From positions 15,045,649-15,109,648 of the forward strand of contig CM067344.1 of NCBI GenBank assembly GCA_034190875.2: 64,000 bases of DNA, written 5' to 3'. This DNA comes from Urechis unicinctus (Eukaryota > Annelida > Polychaeta > Xenopneusta > Urechidae). Made by a program: the position numbers and the translations under genes. Shown here one piece after another: positions 13,132 to 23,757 of this stretch (positions are counted from its first letter, which is position 1; each line of letters opens with the position of its first letter). The notes under the pieces were generated by a model. The model was not told the origin of the DNA and did no database searches. It worked only from the letters and a program-made list of their open reading frames with translations.

Positions 13132-14064
13132 TCAGTTGGCCTCTGCCCTTTCCTTGAAGAAACCAGTCTCTGTTTTACTTTCCCTTATTGTAATCGTAAG
13201 ATCATTAGCAGTGACATCAGTGATGGAGACATTATCCAGCAAGGGTTGATCTTTCTCAGGCGGCTGCCAGTATGCGCGTGCTTCCTTCACTTTGTTGGCT
13301 ACATGAACTGAGGAATTGACAGAGTCCGAGAGAGGGGCTGAACCACACTTTTCACGCTCACTATCTGTCTGAGAAAAACTGGCATCACTGGAACTACTGT
13401 TTTGCCTTGCATTGCTATCATGGTCACCAGATTTTGCACTGAGTTTCCGTTTCTTCATCAGCAAGTTGGAATTATTTTGTGATCCAAAGGTAAAGGAATG
13501 ACCTGACATTGATGCTTCCAAAGAGGCACGGGCTTTATGGCCGTTCTTTTTCATCATTGTTTTCCTTTTGGCTGCATTTTTCCCCTTCAGATTAGCAGCA
13601 GCAAGACTAACAGGGTTTTTTGGAGGTCTTCCTCTGCCTCGCTTTATTTTCAAGGACTTCAAGTTTTTGCTCCTATTTTTGTGCTTCAGTGGTGATTTTA
13701 ACTTGAGTTTCATATGCATATTTTTAGATCCTTTGGGTCTTCCAGGTCCTCTTTTAACCTTGATGGGGTTATCAACACTACCAGGCGATGAGCCACCTGG
13801 TTGGACCCCACTGGTCTTACTGCTGCCATTACTCATTTGCTCTTTGCCATCAGATATCCCGTCATTGGTTCTCGAGTCGCTTGAGGTCAGGCTGTCGGAT
13901 TCTAAACCAGGCTCTGTTGTAATGATGGGCTCATCCTCTTCTGTGGATGATCCATCTGATTCGCTGTCCTCTGTTTCATCATCTTCTGTTGACTCTGACT
14001 CAGTTGAGTGTGAGGTCGATTTGGCTGTATTTCTGCGAAATTTCTTTCCGACATCACCGTGATC
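13132..14064 (-). CDS. Intact CBX terminal exon copy (unit 4), AT-hooks plus Pc box
   Basis: This is an open copy of CBX exon 5: acceptor TTTCAG before 14064, 310 codons, stop TGA at 13132-13134. It lacks a start and a chromodomain of its own. It differs from the exon inside the complete gene by several substitutions and small indels: an extra Ser-Glu-Ser-type insertion in the acidic stretch, loss of the VPK tripeptide after the first AT-hook, and KSPLKHK for KSSLKHK. Its acceptor phase (0) matches CBX exon 4, so read-through transcription past 17416 could in principle use it as an alternative terminal exon about 6.6 kb downstream of exon 4. That use is inference; the intact frame and acceptor are seen. 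Confidence 0.75.
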   Translation of the reverse strand, partial: DHGDVGKKFRRNTAKSTSHSTESESTEDDETEDSESDGSSTEEDEPIITTEPGLESDSLTSSDSRTNDGISDGKEQMSNGSSKTSGVQPGGSSPGSVDNPIKVKRGPGRPKGSKNMHMKLKLKSPLKHKNRSKNLKSLKIKRGRGRPPKNPVSLAAANLKGKNAAKRKTMMKKNGHKARASLEASMSGHSFTFGSQNNSNLLMKKRKLSAKSGDHDSNARQNSSSSDASFSQTDSEREKCGSAPLSDSVNSSVHVANKVKEARAYWQPPEKDQPLLDNVSITDVTANDLTITIRESKTETGFFKERAEAN

Positions 14065-15087
14065 CTGAAATCAACCATAGATCATTTTCAGAAACATCAT
14101 CTAAGTACGTTTTATAAGATTGCCATTTGTATTGTATTAACATGCATATTAGCTTCATATTTTCCCACCCGAATTCAACTAAACAAAATCAGTGGAGGGA
14201 CTTGTAAACGAGTTCAGGAAAACTTGGCCCCTGAATATGAACAGTATGGTTGATACTTAAGGCTGCACATTCATAATTGATCATTGAATGTGATCATCCA
14301 ATCAATCATCTTAAATCATCATAAAAGGCTGGATGCTTGTCAGCTTGATAGGTAATAGTGATTCCAAATGTATGTAGAGGACCAAAGAGGTTGAATGATT
14401 CATCTTATCAAGAGCCAACATTGAAACCCAATAAACTGATTCAGTGGCTTTCCCTGTGCAGCAGAGGGTATCTGACAGATAAATAAGTGATTGCCTCCAG
14501 TTTGGTAAGCCCCATTGTCCAGTGAGAGGACATCTTCAGGGTGACTGATTTCGGCAGGTACTGGAACAATGGCAGCACTAGAGATCCGCTAGTTATGCAA
14601 CTTTAAGCATGTTTTACCATTCTTGCTTGCCCATCTGGGCAGCTGAGGTTGTCAAAGATTTACTGTTCGTCAGAGACAAAACAATTCTGTTTATTCTGGG
14701 GCTTCTTTTTGCTGGTTATCTTAAATTTTCTGGGGCTCCTTTTTTCACTTTTAACGTTAAGGGGTGAATTTGCCCGCCGACCCCTTGTTTTTTATTCGCT
14801 GCTGTTGCAGGGTCTTAGCCAGGATTTGAAAACTGCCCGTTTTGATGCCAGTTATCTATTGCCATAAACGATTAACTGTACTTGGCGTTAGTTATGTTCA
14901 AATCCACAAGTAAATAATCATATTCAACGATACGCATGTTTCCTTCCATTTATTACTTTTCCCTTGCTCTCTAAGGTGACACTGGAGAGACAACTTGAAG
15001 TTTTCGGTGCCAGTTATCTGCATATCATGTTACTTTGAGTTACCTATTTAATTCGAAACATTTTTCCATTTGATTCACTCTTTCTAG

Positions 15088-15325
15088 GGCCTTAATAAGG
15101 TGATTGAGGAAATCTCCCGGGTTCAGGAGAGCTTTGCAATTCCTGATGTGGAACTCAGAAATGCACTGAATTTGGACAACCGGGAATACGTCTTGCCAAT
15201 CTACCGTACTTTCCTGCAGCGATATGAAGGCACAAACTTCACAAAAAAACCCTGAGAAATATACCAAATATAACGTGCGAGATGTATCTGATTATATTGA
15301 GAAGTTCTTTGATTCCACTGCATAG
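15088..15325 (+). pseudogene. EXOC7: EXOC7 terminal exon, copy 5, frameshifted
   Basis: Lies in the homogenised part of unit 5. Seven A at the TKN position and an early TGA as in copies 1, 3 and 4. The ancestral TAG is at 15323-15325. Confidence 0.85.
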
Positions 15326-15782
15326 AAAATCAGGCTGTTATCTCGAGATAATATTGTTGTCACGTCTACTATGATTTCATACTAGACAAGAACATCATTG
15401 TACTCGTTCCATGAGCATAGTTAGGTATGAATGTTGGAATGAAGATGATCGTAACTGTTCTAATGTTGAAATATATTTATATTTTGTTCCTCTTTTGATT
15501 CCATCGCACATGATGCACGATGTTGGTCATCCTTTATGCAGAGCTACCACAGTATATAAGCAGAGAGCGTGCCTTAGTAAATTTTCCCACCAGAAAGGAT
15601 ACTTCTCATCCATTGACATTACTTCACGATTGAGAGGGTAACACTTTGCCTGGTAAGAATGAACTGAAGTTTGTGAATAAGATGGCGAAACCACAAAATC
15701 CATTTGATATCATACATATTGATATAATGAAACATCCAACAACTCTTGAAGGGTATCTTGTTATTGCAATTATGGTGATCGC

Positions 15783-15788
15783 AATAAA
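15783..15788 (+). promoter_or_regulatory. Candidate poly(A) signal, EXOC7 tail, unit 5
   Basis: AATAAA 458 nt after the ancestral EXOC7 stop, followed by a second AATAAA-like run. Confidence 0.4.
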
Positions 15789-16098
15789 AATAAATGTACC
15801 ATGGAAATTCCTGAAACAATAACTTTCTCAATTAAAAAACCCCCACCCTATTATATGCTTAGAAATAAAATTATACATAATACCTTCCTACAACATAAAA
15901 ATGTTCTCTTGCTCAAGGGCTAATCAATCTTTCAGTCGTTTTGAAAAAACCCAGATCAATCGATATTGTTTGTAACTTTGTTCAGTTCACACACTGCAGC
16001 ATCTTTTAACTGAAAAACTGTTAACCATATGATAATGCAGGGATTCGCTATGTATGTCATGAAATTTTTCAACAGCATATAATGACAAATGACCGTAC

Positions 16099-16104
16099 TT
16101 TATT
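16099..16104 (-). promoter_or_regulatory. Candidate poly(A) signal of the complete CBX gene
   Basis: TTTATT on + reads AATAAA on -. It is 1.3 kb past the CBX stop (17416), the first good hexamer I saw there. If used, EXOC7 and CBX 3' ends are separated by about 300 bp. Confidence 0.35.
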
Positions 16105-16139
16105 AACACAGTCAATGTACAATGTATAAATGCTAAAAT

Positions 16140-16670
16140 GCTGTACATTATAGAGTGAAATTGGACTAACAGACATGCCTTCTAGCGTTTGTCCAAGCTG
16201 CAATGCCTTTATATCAGTAACAACATTACAGTACATCTCCTCAACAAAAAGCTATGACAACTGTCATTCTGCAATTACTCCCACCTCATAAATCATACAA
16301 AACTGAAGCACTCACACAGCAATCCAAAACTCTCATCCAGCAATGACAAAACTCAAAGTACTTTATATCTCCCATACAGCAATTGCAAAACACACAGTAA
16401 TCCATAACTCTCATCCAGCAAGCGCAACTCACTCGTCAATCAATAACTCTCATCCAACAGGGTTACACTTGCACATCAATCTATCACACTTCTATCTATA
16501 TCTATCAAATGTCAATCCATAACTCTCATCAAGCAATGGCAACACTTACACAGCAATCCTTAACTCTCACCCAGCAATTGCAACACACAAATCAATCTAC
16601 ATCTCTCATCCAGTTATCACATCTCACACCCAACAATCACAGCTGCAACCAGGAAATGCCACCACTTTTA
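16140..16670. repeat. Degenerate minisatellite between the gene tails (unit 5 version)
   Basis: Imperfect repeats of CAGCAATCCATAACTCTCAT and CCAGCAATTGCAAC-type motifs, roughly 35-45 bp apart. The same block is shorter in units 1-4. No coding sense; the short frames across it are chance. Confidence 0.65.
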
Positions 16671-17415
16671 ACAGTTACTGTCCAATAAGATGTTTGTGAT
16701 AAACAGAATTTCTTGATCTTGTACCATTTCATTTTAAACCTCTGTGTGGAGTAAATTGATACTAAGCCAGAAAGACAAATTAAAGTATGTCAAGCAATTT
16801 CATATTCATTATTGGTTTACAATTAAAACGCGTCCGGCTAACAGGTGGTTTCCTATGGCACATAAATAGCATGTGATCAAGTTGAAGAGCAGCTCAATAT
16901 ACTCGTTACCTTATTGAAATAACCAAGACTGCAGTTATAGTAATCTTATCATACAAAGATACCCAAGTCTTGCTCTATGCTGAAGGTATAAACCAATAAA
17001 AAGAGATGCCATGCCCAGTATGATAAAAAGTGGTTTAAGACACCGGTAATCCATCGATCCAACCCCTGCAATAAATCTGATACAAAATGACATCATGACG
17101 GCTTACTTATGAAATGAAATACTCTCAGCATCAACATCACAGGAATAATCAGCCGAAAATAACCTGGTTATATATTATTCCTCTCCTTGAATGGGTTCAA
17201 ATATATTTACTTCTGCAAGATACAAAAGTGTCTGTGTATACAATAAGTGTTTTGTAAATGCATTTTTGTTTATGTACATCACCACATAAACTTGTGTTTG
17301 TCAAATGCTGCATCCAGTAACTATGCAATAAATATTAAACATTAGCAGCTGCTTTAAGCTCAAGTGCCCATATCACACAATTCAGTCTTGTACACCTCAA
17401 CAAAGGATATCAATA

Positions 17416-20400
17416 TCAGTTGGCCTCTGCCCTTTCCTTGAAGAAACCGGTCTCTGTTTTACTTTCCCTTATAGTAATCGTAAGATCATTAGCAGTGACA
17501 TCAGTGATGAACACATTGTCCAGCAAGGGCTGATCTTTCTCAGGCGGCTGCCAGAATGCGCGTGCTTCCTTCACCTTGTTGGCTACATGAACTGAGGAAT
17601 TGACAGAGTCCGAGAGAGGGGCTGAACCACACTTTTCACGCTCACTATCTGTCTGAGAAAAACTGGCATCACTGGAACTACTGTTTTGCCTTGCATTGCT
17701 ATCATGGTCACCAGATTTTGTACTGAGTTTCCGTTTCTTCATCAGCAAGTTGGAATTATTTTGTGATCCATTGGCAAAGGAATGACCTGATATTGATGCT
17801 TCCAAAGAGGCAGGGGCTTTCTGGCCATTCTTTTTCAACATTTTATTCCTTTTGGCTGCATTTTTCCCCTTCAGTTTTGCAGCAGCAAGACTAACAGGGT
17901 TTTTTGGAGGTCTTCCTCTGCCTCGCTTTATTTTCAAGGCCTTCAAGTTTTTGCTCCTATTTTTGTGCTTCAGTGAGGATTTTAACTTGAGTTTCATATG
18001 CTTAGGTACATTTTTAGATCCTTTGGGTCTTCCAGGTCCTCTTTTAACCTTGATGGGGTTATCAACACTACCAGGCGATGAGCCACCTGGCCGGACCACA
18101 CTGGTCTTACTGCTGTCATTACTCATTTGCTCTTTGCCATCAGATATCCCGTCATTGGTTCTCGAGTCGCTTGAGGTCAGGCTGTCGGATTCCAAACCAG
18201 GCTCTGTTTTAATGATGGGCTCATCCTCTTCTGTGGATGATCCATCTGATTCGCTGTCCTCTGTTTCATCATCTTCTGTTGAGTGTGAGGTCGATTTGGC
18301 CGTATCTCTGCGAGATTTCTTTCCGACATCATCGTGATCCTGAAATCAACCATAGATTATTTTCAGAAACATCATCTAAGTAAGTTTTATTAGATTGCCA
18401 TTTGTACTGTATTTACATGCATATTAGCTGCATATTTTCCCACCCGAATTCAACTAACGAAAATCAGTGGTGAGACTTGTAAACAAGTTCAGGAAAACTT
18501 GATCCCTAACAATGTCAACACTAGAGATCCGCTAGTTTTACCATTCTTGCTTGCCCATCTGGGCAGCTGAGGCTGTCAAAGATTTATTGTTGGTCAAGGA
18601 TAAAACAATGTTTTTTTTTTTCTGGGGCTCCTTTTTGCTGATTATTCATAAGTTTCTGGGGCTCCTTTTTTCACTTTTAAGGTTATGGTGTGAATTTGCC
18701 CGCCGACCCCATGTATTTTATTCGCTGCTGTTACAGGGTCTTAGTCAGGATTTTAAAACTGCCAGTCCACTCCCACCCCCGCCATTATGTCCTGAATCAC
18801 AGTTGATCATAATGTGTTTTATGTTGGCTTTCGTACGTTATGATGATACTTGATGAGAACATCATGATGGTACTCGTTAACTAGGCGAATTCGCATTCGA
18901 GCGTATCAAAGTTAAAACGGGGCTTAAATCTGAAGTTATCGCATCGTTTGTCCACCGTAAATGGTCATATCGTTAATTGGTTTGCACTCGAATGAAGCCC
19001 ATTTAATTCTGTACATATGACTGAATATTGTCTGATGTAAATAAGCGACAGTTTTCTCACAAAGCAAGTTTGAAGTACAGTGGGTGTCATTTCTGCTGGC
19101 TCTTCACTGTCGCGCTGCACAAAGGTCGCCGCTGCTCCGCGCTCGGCTCGCGGGGCGCGTCAAGTATGGCACGCCGCGGTACTATTTAATAAAATATGCT
19201 TTTCATTGTGTCTGCCAAATCATTGTCAATCTACCATGGACCCGGAAAATATGATTCCTGTAATAAATTTGAATGCTCATAAAATCATCGATATAAATGC
19301 GATGGTAATGAATATTGGGGCGCGTCAAGCATGGCACGCCGCAGTACTATTTACCAAAATATGCTTTTCATTGTGTCAGCCAAATCATTGTCAATCTATT
19401 ATGTATATTTCAAGTTACCGTAAATGTCTCGCAATCAGACAGAATGATTCATTGATAAGTCGATCTTTTTTTATGAAAATGCTTTGAAGTGATAGTACAC
19501 CAGTGAAATGGTTCAGTCAATGTGCTTAGAGTAAGCAATTATGACCCCATCACCGGTCGAGAACTTCACACCAGGTGTCCGAAAGTGGGGGTGTGGGGAT
19601 TGTGAGTGCGCTTACGTAATGTGTAATATCAGAATTTTATTACAAATTAATGATACATTATACACGATTCAAGGAATCATACAAATCTCACAGTAGTTAT
19701 ACAAACCATAGGCGAAACGTCCGTCATGCTATCGCGACACAGCATGTTCAGAGCGCATATAAACGGAGGACCAGGGCAACATCACAGCAGCACTATCCTT
19801 TCACATCACCCTTATCGCGATATTGACAGTTTGCACGACGTTAACCTGCGCTGGCACAAGCCTACACGCGAAATAAAAACTTAGTCAAAGACTACGCGTT
19901 GATATGATATTCCACAATTTGTGAGCTTCATTCCCGAGCCAACAGTGCAGACCAAACGTTTAATAGATCAAGGGACAAGCAATACCGCGAGGCAGACAAT
20001 AATGCTCCATTCGACTGAGCACAATGTATGGCAACCTTCTAGTTTTCATCATTCTTACAAACCTCAAACATATTGTGCATTATTTTAGAGAAGGTATTAA
20101 ATGGACATGGACTGGGACCTTGTTTTTCGAGGAGACGAAGCTGGTCGTAACTCTATTCACCATCGTTAAAGTATTAGGACACTGATTAAACCCCCATGCG
20201 TCATCAAAAGCGTTAACAAACAGAGCAGTATTTATTTTGATCGTAGATGAGCGGCCAGCGTGCTGCGTCGCTGTTTGACTTTAAATGAGCTGCTTATACT
20301 GGCTAGGCTAATTCCTTGTGTTCGGCCTGGGAGGCGCAGATGGTTGGACAGACTTTAGGGGGAAATTCCAGCCCGTCCAAATCGACGACTCACCCGTCCA

Positions 20401-22398
20401 ATGGACGGGTCTCTGGCAAAGACCCTGATATTTAAAGGCTAATGGCAATTTTATGCAGTATTGTTACTAATTATATGCATGAAATGGTGATATATAAACC
20501 ACCACAGCAGCTGTTGGTTGTTCATACATCACCATTCCATGCATATAATTATCAACACATATATATATATACGTCATACTTGAATATAGTACAAAGGTAC
20601 TTATAAAGTGCATCTCATACACAAGTTAATATGGTAGATCAATATTTTATTTCAATTACCCCATCTTTGTGTTTCTTGGGCTTGGGTCCCCTTTTCTTCC
20701 CGCTGTATGTCTGCCCCTCTTCACTGCACACAAAATGCAAAGTATGAAGAGGTGGATAGCAGTGATTCCACAGTAAATGAAATTGTTCAAAACAAAATTC
20801 CACTCAACAACAGTAAGATACAAACATGGATGACATGCTATAGCTTTATAACGGATATGTTACCTATCACGGAAAGCTTCAAACAACCGCCGGTCAAGTA
20901 TATTTTCTTCAGGCTCCCAGGTGTTGTATCTGACACAGTTCAGACAGAATATTCTATAGGAGTGGATTCTTATTATATTAAACAATAGAAATGTGTTGCT
21001 ACTAGTAGTCCTGCATTTATTTTTACAGAACCGAATTCAGATATCTTTCTATGGCCCTTACAGTATCAATTCCATGAGGGAAATCTTTATTTATAGGTAG
21101 ATCATTGACAGCATAATATCCTCAATAATATTCAGCGACAAACTTTTGTTGTATTTGTGAGGTGTAGCTTTTCCTCTCTGATGATATAAGTGTGCGTATA
21201 TCCACTACCATCAATGATTTTAAGTTGATGCACATTGCCGTTAACATTTCCATCATTAACTATATACGTGAATTGTATATATACATAACAACTAGCATGG
21301 ATGAGGAACTAATATCAAGGAAATCTGAGAGATATGGAAGGTAAGAGGAGGAAGGCTGCATTAAACTTACTGATCTCTAACCAGCCCAAATACAAATACC
21401 CCTTCCTTTCTTTGGTTTTTGAGTTGCAACAGAGTTATTGCATAAATTACCACACGATACAATACATCATTGTACCATGAAAGGGTTGGGAGTCAATTGC
21501 AGACAGGCCTGATTTTCTCTCTATTACAACAGATTATTGCTATCACATGATCATTATGCAAAAGTGCAGAGGTGGAAGCAATTCCCACCACCAATTTATC
21601 CATGTAGATGGATGACTTAGGGGTGGGCACAAGTGTAAAAATATTGAGCATGACTCTGGTCAACGGCATTGGATAGAAGGATAACGATGCATAACCACAT
21701 GGAGAACGTGCAAGAGCATACCCTTTGTGCAGGCTAGTTAAGAGTTTTGCAACAAAGACACCCGAAGTTCATACCTTGAACCAATATAAGAGAATAACGA
21801 ATTTGCTCATACGCTACTGATATTAATGGGTCCTTCTGTGGTATTTGCAAGTAGCGTCCGTTATTGGGCAGGTACGCTAGTACAATAGACTCGAGAATTG
21901 ACGTCACACAATATGACGGAATAAAAATTTGGCAATTGTGAAATGGACATACTGAATCAACAATCAATCGGCCTACGTGATCTGTGTGAGGCCATTTATA
22001 CAGTAGTAAATATTACAATATAATAATATGAATATAAGGACATTGGAAATAATCGCGCTTACTTGCTGCTCCAGCCTTTCCATTTCACGAAGTATTCTAC
22101 CTTTCCCTGTAACAATTAATCATAGAATAGTTAGTCAACGCGACTGGAGAGGCAGAGGAGTAGTTGTACAATCGGCCGCTATGGTGACAGAAAGTCAACG
22201 GTCGTTCTGCCCCGTACCGGACAAGCAACGGGTCAAGTGACAGGAACAAATATAAACTTCATGTTATTCTTTGGCAATAAGAATCATTTGAAAATAGCAG
22301 TTCCCATGGAGTTTAAAACTCAATATAACCTTTCGAAGTCGACGTTTCTGAATGCATTCTGCAGCGAAAACCCTTTCCCCGACGTCTGAAAGTTCCAT
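17416..22398 (-). CDS. CBX2/4/8-like: Polycomb chromobox protein (CBX2/4/8-like), complete gene
   Basis: Five coding exons, all with GT-AG borders and matching phases: 22398-22330, 22106-22063, 20929-20864, 20723-20660 and 18339-17416, giving 388 aa. The protein starts MELSDVGERVFAAEC. The chromodomain spans about residues 10-58, with aromatic-cage residues F11, W32 and W35. KKRGPKPKK (69-77) and two AT-hooks (about 180-190 and 219-227) follow, then basic and serine-rich linkers. The C-terminal Pc box is at about 359-385 (ITDVTAND...GFFKER). In this family the chromodomain reads H3K27me3 and the Pc box binds RING1 in canonical PRC1. The architecture is that of vertebrate CBX2/CBX8; orthology within CBX2/4/8 is not resolvable here. 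Its last exon lies inside tandem unit 5, and extra copies of that exon lie downstream. Confidence 0.92.
18505..18885. repeat. Decayed sixth copy of the tandem unit, EXOC7 exon deleted
   Basis: 18510-18763 is homologous to the start of a unit (CTAGAGATCCGCTAG ... GGGTCTTAG). It then jumps to a stretch at about 18834-18880 resembling the sequence just after the EXOC7 exon in other units (GATACTTGATGAGAACATCA against CATACTAGACAAGAACATCA). The EXOC7 exon in between is gone. Divergence matches the right part of unit 5. Confidence 0.7.
19152..19403 (+). repeat. Two 87-bp direct repeats, 165-bp spacing
   Basis: 19152-19238 and 19317-19403 share GGGGCGCGTCAAG, TGGCACGCCGC, AAATATGCTTTTCATTGTGT and CCAAATCATTGTCAATCTA, with about seven differences. 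Both end in ATG. They keep one frame open for 135 codons on +, but the deduced peptide matches nothing I know. Confidence 0.8.
20393..20409. repeat. Palindrome CCCGTCCA-a-TGGACGGG
   Basis: Perfect 8-bp arms around one base. A further CCCGTCCA lies 21 bp upstream. Possibly part of an old dispersed repeat. Confidence 0.6.
20469..20550. repeat. 82-bp hairpin with 23-bp arms (MITE-like)
   Basis: 20469-20491 and 20528-20550 are inverted copies with one mismatch (arms begin AATTATATGCATG). No clear target duplication. Confidence 0.7.
20660..20723 (-). CDS. CBX2/4/8-like: CBX exon 4 (AT-hook-like KRGPKPK)
   Basis: Sixty-four bases between TGTGCAG and GTAATTG, coding EEGQTYSGKKRGPKPKKHKD. It ends in phase 0, matching exon 5 and every tandem copy of exon 5. 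Confidence 0.9.
20864..20929 (-). CDS. CBX2/4/8-like: CBX exon 3 (end of chromodomain)
   Basis: Sixty-six bases between GTGTCAG and GTAACAT, coding YNTWEPEENILDRRLFEAFR after completing the Lys codon. An open frame on the opposite strand (20707-20988) is only its shadow. Confidence 0.93.
22063..22106 (-). CDS. CBX2/4/8-like: CBX exon 2 (chromodomain core)
   Basis: Forty-four bases between GTTACAG and GTAAGCG, coding GKVEYFVKWKGWSSK with the last codon split. The short exon size and position match the split chromodomain of vertebrate CBX genes as I know them. Confidence 0.93.
22330..22398 (-). CDS. CBX2/4/8-like: CBX exon 1 (start codon and first chromodomain strand)
   Basis: ATG at 22398-22396. 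Twenty-three codons reading MELSDVGERVFAAEC, then IQKRRLRK, then donor GTTATATT. VFAAE supplies the first cage aromatic. Preceding minus-strand sequence (22399-22440) is a plausible 5' UTR. Confidence 0.9.
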
Positions 22399-22702
22399 GT
22401 TTAATCTCTGCACAATCTAATATCGCTCAGTTTCTGCGCAGCTTTTGTTGAGCAGCCGCGCAGCAGAATTACGAATATGAATTATTGCTGTTTGTGGCTG
22501 CAGGGGCAACTTTATTTAAAAATATAGAATTTAAACATTAGGTTTGTTATTAAATTATTACGTATGCAGAATATGAAGTCATATAAGACTTTTTCATCCC
22601 AACGAAACTATTTATACACTATGATTTGCTATTTACCGCCTCTATAAGAACTGCCTATCAACTGGAATAAGAAAATAATATAATAGTGACCCCGTCGACC
22701 CT

Positions 22703-22749
22703 GCCCGAGGACCTCAAGCGCCTGTATACCAATGGGGTTACTCCTTCGG

Positions 22750-22752
<3 letters not shown>
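22703..22752 (+). repeat. Short dispersed repeat within (TA)n, copy 1
   Basis: GCCCGAGGACCTCAAG, then TATACCAATGGGGTTACT, ending in TTCGGAA and (TA)n. Further copies are at 23178-23222 (same strand) and 28831-28877 (inverted), and a partial one at 22968-22990. Confidence 0.7.
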
Positions 22753-23163
<411 letters not shown>

Positions 23164-23177
23164 TGCATAGATATATG

Positions 23178-23681
<504 letters not shown>

Positions 23682-23695
23682 TTCTCCCCCGCTTT
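23682..23695 (-). promoter_or_regulatory. Polypurine tract
   Basis: Minus strand AAAGCGGGGGAGAA directly next to the 3' LTR; plus-strand DNA priming site in this class. Confidence 0.8.
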
Positions 23696-23757
23696 ACGTC
23701 ACAGTCCGCTGTGACGCGACTATGATAAAAACTAGGAAAACACGACTAATACTGTAT

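Larger units (their letters stand above)
10371..14475. repeat. Tandem unit 4 (4105 bp, full length)
   Basis: Complete unit. It is the only one of the homogenised units whose CBX exon has an uninterrupted frame. Confidence 0.92.
14476..18504. repeat. Tandem unit 5 (hybrid: homogenised left part, diverged right part)
   Basis: From 14476 to about 15435 this unit is nearly identical to units 1-4. From 15436 on, substitutions and indels appear every few bases, and an extra block occurs at about 16160-16400. Its right end lacks about 330 bp present in the other units between the equivalents of 14231 and 14567. The CBX exon here belongs to the complete gene. Confidence 0.9.
18886..20659. other. CBX intron 4, unique part
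   Basis: No exon seen on either strand. It holds the 87-bp direct repeat, a GC-richer stretch at 19090-19180, the CCCGTCCA palindrome and the 20469-20550 hairpin, listed separately. Confidence 0.6.

Noticed and set aside
13568..14062. 164-codon plus-strand frame, also at 5356, 9557 and 17852
   Set aside because: Antisense shadow of the CBX terminal exon, which has the recognisable AT-hooks and Pc box on the other strand.
20707..20988. 93-codon plus-strand frame
   Set aside because: Shadow over CBX exon 3 and part of exon 4; those exons have splice sites and chromodomain residues on minus.
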